Assembly: GCA_039807745.1 (NCBI GenBank)
Contig: JBDHRV010000154.1
Coordinates: 1-8,108 of the forward strand
Reading direction: 5' to 3'
DNA from: JAEUMW01 sp039807745
GTDB lineage: Bacteria > Pseudomonadota > Gammaproteobacteria > Burkholderiales > JAEUMW01
DNA length: 8,108 bases
Below the pieces are notes generated by a model. It made no database searches, had not been told where the DNA came from, and saw only the letters and a list, made by a program, of their open reading frames with translations. Shown here one piece after another: positions 5,527-8,108 of the stretch; position 1 is the first letter of the stretch; every line of letters starts with the position of its first letter. Made by a program: the position numbers and the translations under genes.

Positions 5527-7234
5527 ATTCAGGCAGCGTGTATCGAGCGTGAACGAGCTCCCTGATGAGTCCGCGGGTCTGCGGCGGCGTGAGGTCTTGC
5601 CGGCGTTCGATTCGTTCTGCCTCGTCCGCGAGATAACTGTCCTTGATCGCACGGCGAAACCAGCGCGAGTAATCGCCGCGACGCAGATGAAACATCCAGG
5701 TCCGCTCATCGATGCCATCGGCGATCTGGCAGAACACGGCAAGGTTCTGAGCCTTCAAATTGTGCTGGCCGTCTGGGCCGCGAAAGTAGAAGCTGTGCCA
5801 CCGGAGATTGCCTTCCGCGTACTTACGCACGTGGCGAATCCGTTCGGCTCGGCCGCGCTCCGGGTGCATGGAAAAGGGAAGCCCGCCGTCCCGGACGAAC
5901 CAAGCCACTACTTCGCCGGGCTGGAAGGACAGCCCATGCGCCCAAGTGAGCGGCTGGCCGGCAGCGGCTGCGAACTCGCCGAGGGTCTTTTCGGGCGACT
6001 GTCCGATGGCGAACACCACATCGATAGGGGTCAGGATCGCGGGGGCCACGTGGTCGGGATGAACGGTGACGAGGATCGTCTCGCCAAGCCTGTGGGGAAG
6101 CGCCGAAGCGGTGTGGCCCCAGGTGTCCGGGAGCATGTGGTGAGCTTCGTCCAGCACCAGCCAATGCGGCCGGCCGGTGCGTGCGCGCAGCGCGTGCAAG
6201 CTCGGGATGAGCTGTGCGAAGAACCCCGGCCGATCCTCGAGCGGTATGCCGAGGAGATTCACGCTCAGGCTGATCGTCGGGTCCTCGAGAATGGAAAGCA
6301 CCTCGTTCACGCTGGGGGCGCTGCGCTGATTGCCTAGCGCGACCACGTCCTGCAGCGATCCATAGTCGCCCTCCGGATCGATGATGCACACTTGGTACGC
6401 CTTCTCGATCAGCCGCTCGATGATGCCTGCGGCCAGGGTCGACTTGCCGCTTCCCGAGGGGCCGGCGATCAGGAGATTGCGACCGTAAGGTGAAATGCAT
6501 ACCTGGGTTCCATCAGGACGAACCCCCACCCGTATCAAGTGCTGCCGCAACTTGCCTTCGAATGCGTACAGGTCATTGGCGATCACCTCGTCGATCAGCT
6601 CCGTCACCCCATCTCCGTTCGAGCCCCGTGTCACGAATGCGGCGACCTCCTTGAGGGACGGGACCGCGTTGGCCACAGCCATGGCGCACTCGCACCTCTC
6701 AAGGAAGGAGTGGTCGTTCTCGGCGTCGCCGACCCCCACCACTTCGTGCCGCGATAGACCGAGCTTGCGCAGCGCCCATTCGAGTCCGGTTGCCTTGTTG
6801 ACGCCGGCCGGGAGCACCATCAGTGCAGTGCGGTTGAAGATCAGCTGGAGCTCGAGACCAAGCTCCCGGATGACGTCGAGGACCACCGTTCGATGAGTTT
6901 CCTGGGTGGCCACCACGACACTCCCCACCTCAAGCGGCTCGACGCCGCGCTCGCGCAGCCGCTCGACGAGACGTCCCCCCGGAGGATTCGCCAAGACGGA
7001 GGACTCCTGGCTCCTCGGGTCGTATACGACGGCGCCGTTCTCAGCGACCACCAGATCGAACAGCTCCAGGTGCGGGCAAACGCGGAGCAGGTCGCCCAGG
7101 CGGCGACCGGTGACCAGGATGGTGCGGCGTCCGGAGACTCGCAATCGACCGAGCGCTAGCGCAGCTGCATCCGACAACCTGTCGTCCGTGGCAAGTGTCC
7201 CATCATAATCGGCGACGAGTGCGAGATAGCGCAT
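5525..7234 (-). CDS. Fusion of HAD phosphatase and HerA/DUF87-like P-loop ATPase
   Basis: One open frame of 569 residues carries two enzymes. Residues 1-221 are a Cof-type (IIB) HAD hydrolase with all four motifs: D9 and D11 in DYDGTLA, T42 in LVTGRR, K147, and GVGDAENDHSFL (167-178) with D170 and D174. This suggests active phosphatase chemistry on an unknown small phosphorylated substrate. Residues 232-425 are a P-loop ATPase with Walker A GPSGSGKST (258-266), DPEGDYGSL (286-294) and Walker B LVLDEAHHMLP (359-369), a pattern seen in HerA/VirB4-like proteins. Residues 430-569 are not assigned; they contain TWMFHLRRGDYSRWFRRAIK (512-531). AGGAG (7245-7249) lies ten bases before the ATG. No signal peptide or membrane segment is seen. 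Fold assignment is firm for both modules; the biological role is unknown. Confidence 0.85.
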   Translation of the reverse strand: MRYLALVADYDGTLATDDRLSDAAALALGRLRVSGRRTILVTGRRLGDLLRVCPHLELFDLVVAENGAVVYDPRSQESSVLANPPGGRLVERLRERGVEPLEVGSVVVATQETHRTVVLDVIRELGLELQLIFNRTALMVLPAGVNKATGLEWALRKLGLSRHEVVGVGDAENDHSFLERCECAMAVANAVPSLKEVAAFVTRGSNGDGVTELIDEVIANDLYAFEGKLRQHLIRVGVRPDGTQVCISPYGRNLLIAGPSGSGKSTLAAGIIERLIEKAYQVCIIDPEGDYGSLQDVVALGNQRSAPSVNEVLSILEDPTISLSVNLLGIPLEDRPGFFAQLIPSLHALRARTGRPHWLVLDEAHHMLPDTWGHTASALPHRLGETILVTVHPDHVAPAILTPIDVVFAIGQSPEKTLGEFAAAAGQPLTWAHGLSFQPGEVVAWFVRDGGLPFSMHPERGRAERIRHVRKYAEGNLRWHSFYFRGPDGQHNLKAQNLAVFCQIADGIDERTWMFHLRRGDYSRWFRRAIKDSYLADEAERIERRQDLTPPQTRGLIRELVHARYTLPE

Positions 7235-7295
7235 GGCTTGTCGGCTCCTGCGTAGTCTGTCTGTTGGGGGGTGTTGCGCGGCGCGAGCGGCGAAT

Positions 7296-7706
7296 TCATT
7301 GCGCCTGATCGCGCGCCGCCGATCGCAACTTCTCTACCAGATACTCCTGCAGCGCGACGGCGTTGTTGTGCGCGACATCGTGCGCGCTGTAGAGAAGCGT
7401 GATCGGGTCATGCCGCGCCGCGTCGAGGAGCACGCGCCAAGCGTCCGGATGCGCTTCCAGCTCGGCGCGATAGCGGCGCCGGAACTCGTCCCACTTCGCC
7501 GGATCATGGCCGAACCAGCGCCGCAGCTCGGTGCTGGGCGCGACCTCCCGCAACCAGGCATCGAGCCGCAGCGACTCCTTCTTGAGCCCGCGCGGCCAGA
7601 GCCGCTCCACCAGGAACCGCAGACCGTCTTCCGGCGACACCGGCTCGTAGACACGCTTGGTCCGGATCGATCCCGCCCTGGCGTTCGCCCTTGCATGTGC
7701 AACCAT
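7296..7706 (-). CDS. DUF488 family protein, YeaO-like
   Basis: This is a small 136-residue soluble protein of the DUF488 family, closest by memory to E. coli YeaO (about 115 residues); the extra length is at both ends. Shared blocks are KRVYEP (17-22), DG.RFLVERLWPRGLKKE (27-44), APSTELRRWFGHD (56-68), FRRRYRAEL (75-83) and PITLLYSAHD (101-110). It has no cysteine and no known catalytic signature. The biochemical function of the family is not established to my knowledge. A perfect AGGAGG (7715-7720) lies eight bases before the ATG. The gene starts 35 bases after the stop of another DUF488 gene and is followed after 61 bases by the HAD-ATPase fusion, so the three are probably one transcript. 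Confidence 0.85.
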   Translation of the reverse strand: MVAHARANARAGSIRTKRVYEPVSPEDGLRFLVERLWPRGLKKESLRLDAWLREVAPSTELRRWFGHDPAKWDEFRRRYRAELEAHPDAWRVLLDAARHDPITLLYSAHDVAHNNAVALQEYLVEKLRSAARDQAQ

Positions 7707-7714
7707 CGCACTTG

Positions 7715-7720
7715 CCTCCT
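7715..7720 (-). promoter_or_regulatory. Ribosome binding site of the YeaO-like gene
   Basis: A perfect AGGAGG on the minus strand, eight bases before the ATG at 7706, sits inside the 35-base gap between the two DUF488 genes and fixes the downstream start. Confidence 0.75.
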
Positions 7721-7741
7721 GTTAATCCGCGCTGCAGAAGC

Positions 7742-8107
7742 TCAGGTCGGTGCGTACGGCGGATAAGTGATTACCGTACCGTGCACCTGGGCAAATGGCG
7801 TCAGCGCGTGCGCCTGGCGGCGTTTCAGGTCGAGGATTTCCTCGGCGCGAATACCGTGGACTACCAGAGCGTCGGCGATCAGCGAACGATGGCAGCGCCA
7901 CGGGACGGCCTCGGCGCACATCAGTACGACCCGCTCCTTCTTCGCCCGTTCCATGAGGCGCGCCAGAGCCTCCCCGAACTCGGCGGTTTGCATGTAATCG
8001 GCGTAACCGCGGAACGAAGCGTTGCGCCAACCCGAATTCAGGGACTGCGGAGCCGCGCGGCGGAAGCCTCCCAGGGCGGCGACGTGCGCATAGCCGATGC
8101 CGGCGCT
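7742..8107 (-). CDS. DUF488 domain-containing protein (5' end cut by window)
   Basis: The frame is open to the right edge, so the start lies outside; 121 residues are visible. Although an ATG occurs at 7993, the 38 codons before it are clearly part of the same protein: they encode GIGYAHVAALGG (3-14), then NSGWRNASFRGYADYM (24-39), which are DUF488 hallmarks. Further on, VVLMCAEAVPWRCHRSLIAD (60-79) carries the conserved C64 and the PWRCHR block typical of the family. It ends with TYPPYAPT. This is the main DUF488 branch, different from the cysteine-free YeaO type encoded just downstream. The family's reaction is not established to my knowledge. It is probably co-transcribed with the next two genes on this strand. 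Confidence 0.85.
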   Translation of the reverse strand, partial: SAGIGYAHVAALGGFRRAAPQSLNSGWRNASFRGYADYMQTAEFGEALARLMERAKKERVVLMCAEAVPWRCHRSLIADALVVHGIRAEEILDLKRRQAHALTPFAQVHGTVITYPPYAPT

Positions 8108-8108
8108 C

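Noticed and set aside
4769..6337. Long open frame of 522 codons on the plus strand
   Set aside because: It lies antisense to the flavoprotein and the HAD-ATPase fusion, both of which have clear family motifs and ribosome binding sites. Its composition is rich in Arg and Ala with no recognisable domain, as expected of a shadow in GC-rich DNA.
7742..7993. Short DUF488 protein starting at the internal ATG at 7993
   Set aside because: The 38 codons upstream in the same frame encode conserved DUF488 sequence, so the gene is longer and simply cut by the window edge.

Overview
The window is GC-rich throughout, with a strong G/C preference at third codon positions. It looks like a chromosomal segment of a proteobacterium. 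The Pst proteins read as close relatives of the Escherichia coli ones, from memory of that family, and the GC-rich codon use suggests a beta- or gammaproteobacterium. This placement is an inference, because there is no rRNA or other taxonomic marker.

Region 1 (bases 2-4588, plus strand) is a complete-looking high-affinity phosphate uptake operon in the classical order pstS-pstC-pstA-pstB-phoU. Only the first codons of pstS are cut off by the window edge, so the promoter and any Pho box lie outside. PstS captures phosphate in the periplasm, PstC and PstA form the membrane channel, PstB hydrolyses ATP, and PhoU links the transporter to Pho regulon control and phosphate homeostasis. pstC and pstA overlap by 4 bases and pstA and pstB are 4 bases apart, which indicates translational coupling. 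The pstS-pstC gap holds a strong stem-loop that could set the ratio of binding protein to permease. PhoU keeps the first metal-binding ExxxD motif but has His in place of Asp in the second.

Region 2 (bases 4664-8107, minus strand) converges on the pst operon and reads right to left. It holds a DUF488 protein cut by the window edge, a second and different DUF488 protein of the YeaO type, a 569-residue fusion of a HAD phosphatase with a HerA/DUF87-like P-loop ATPase, and a stand-alone ferredoxin-reductase-like flavoprotein. The first three are separated by 35 and 61 bases and are probably co-transcribed. The flavoprotein follows after 137 bases and a small hairpin, and may be separately expressed. 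No pathway can be assigned to this group. The fusion protein is the most unusual gene in the window.

The only gaps are short intergenic spaces, none above 140 bases. I see no tRNA, rRNA, insertion sequence, CRISPR array or attachment site. The many other long open frames on both strands are shadows caused by high GC content.
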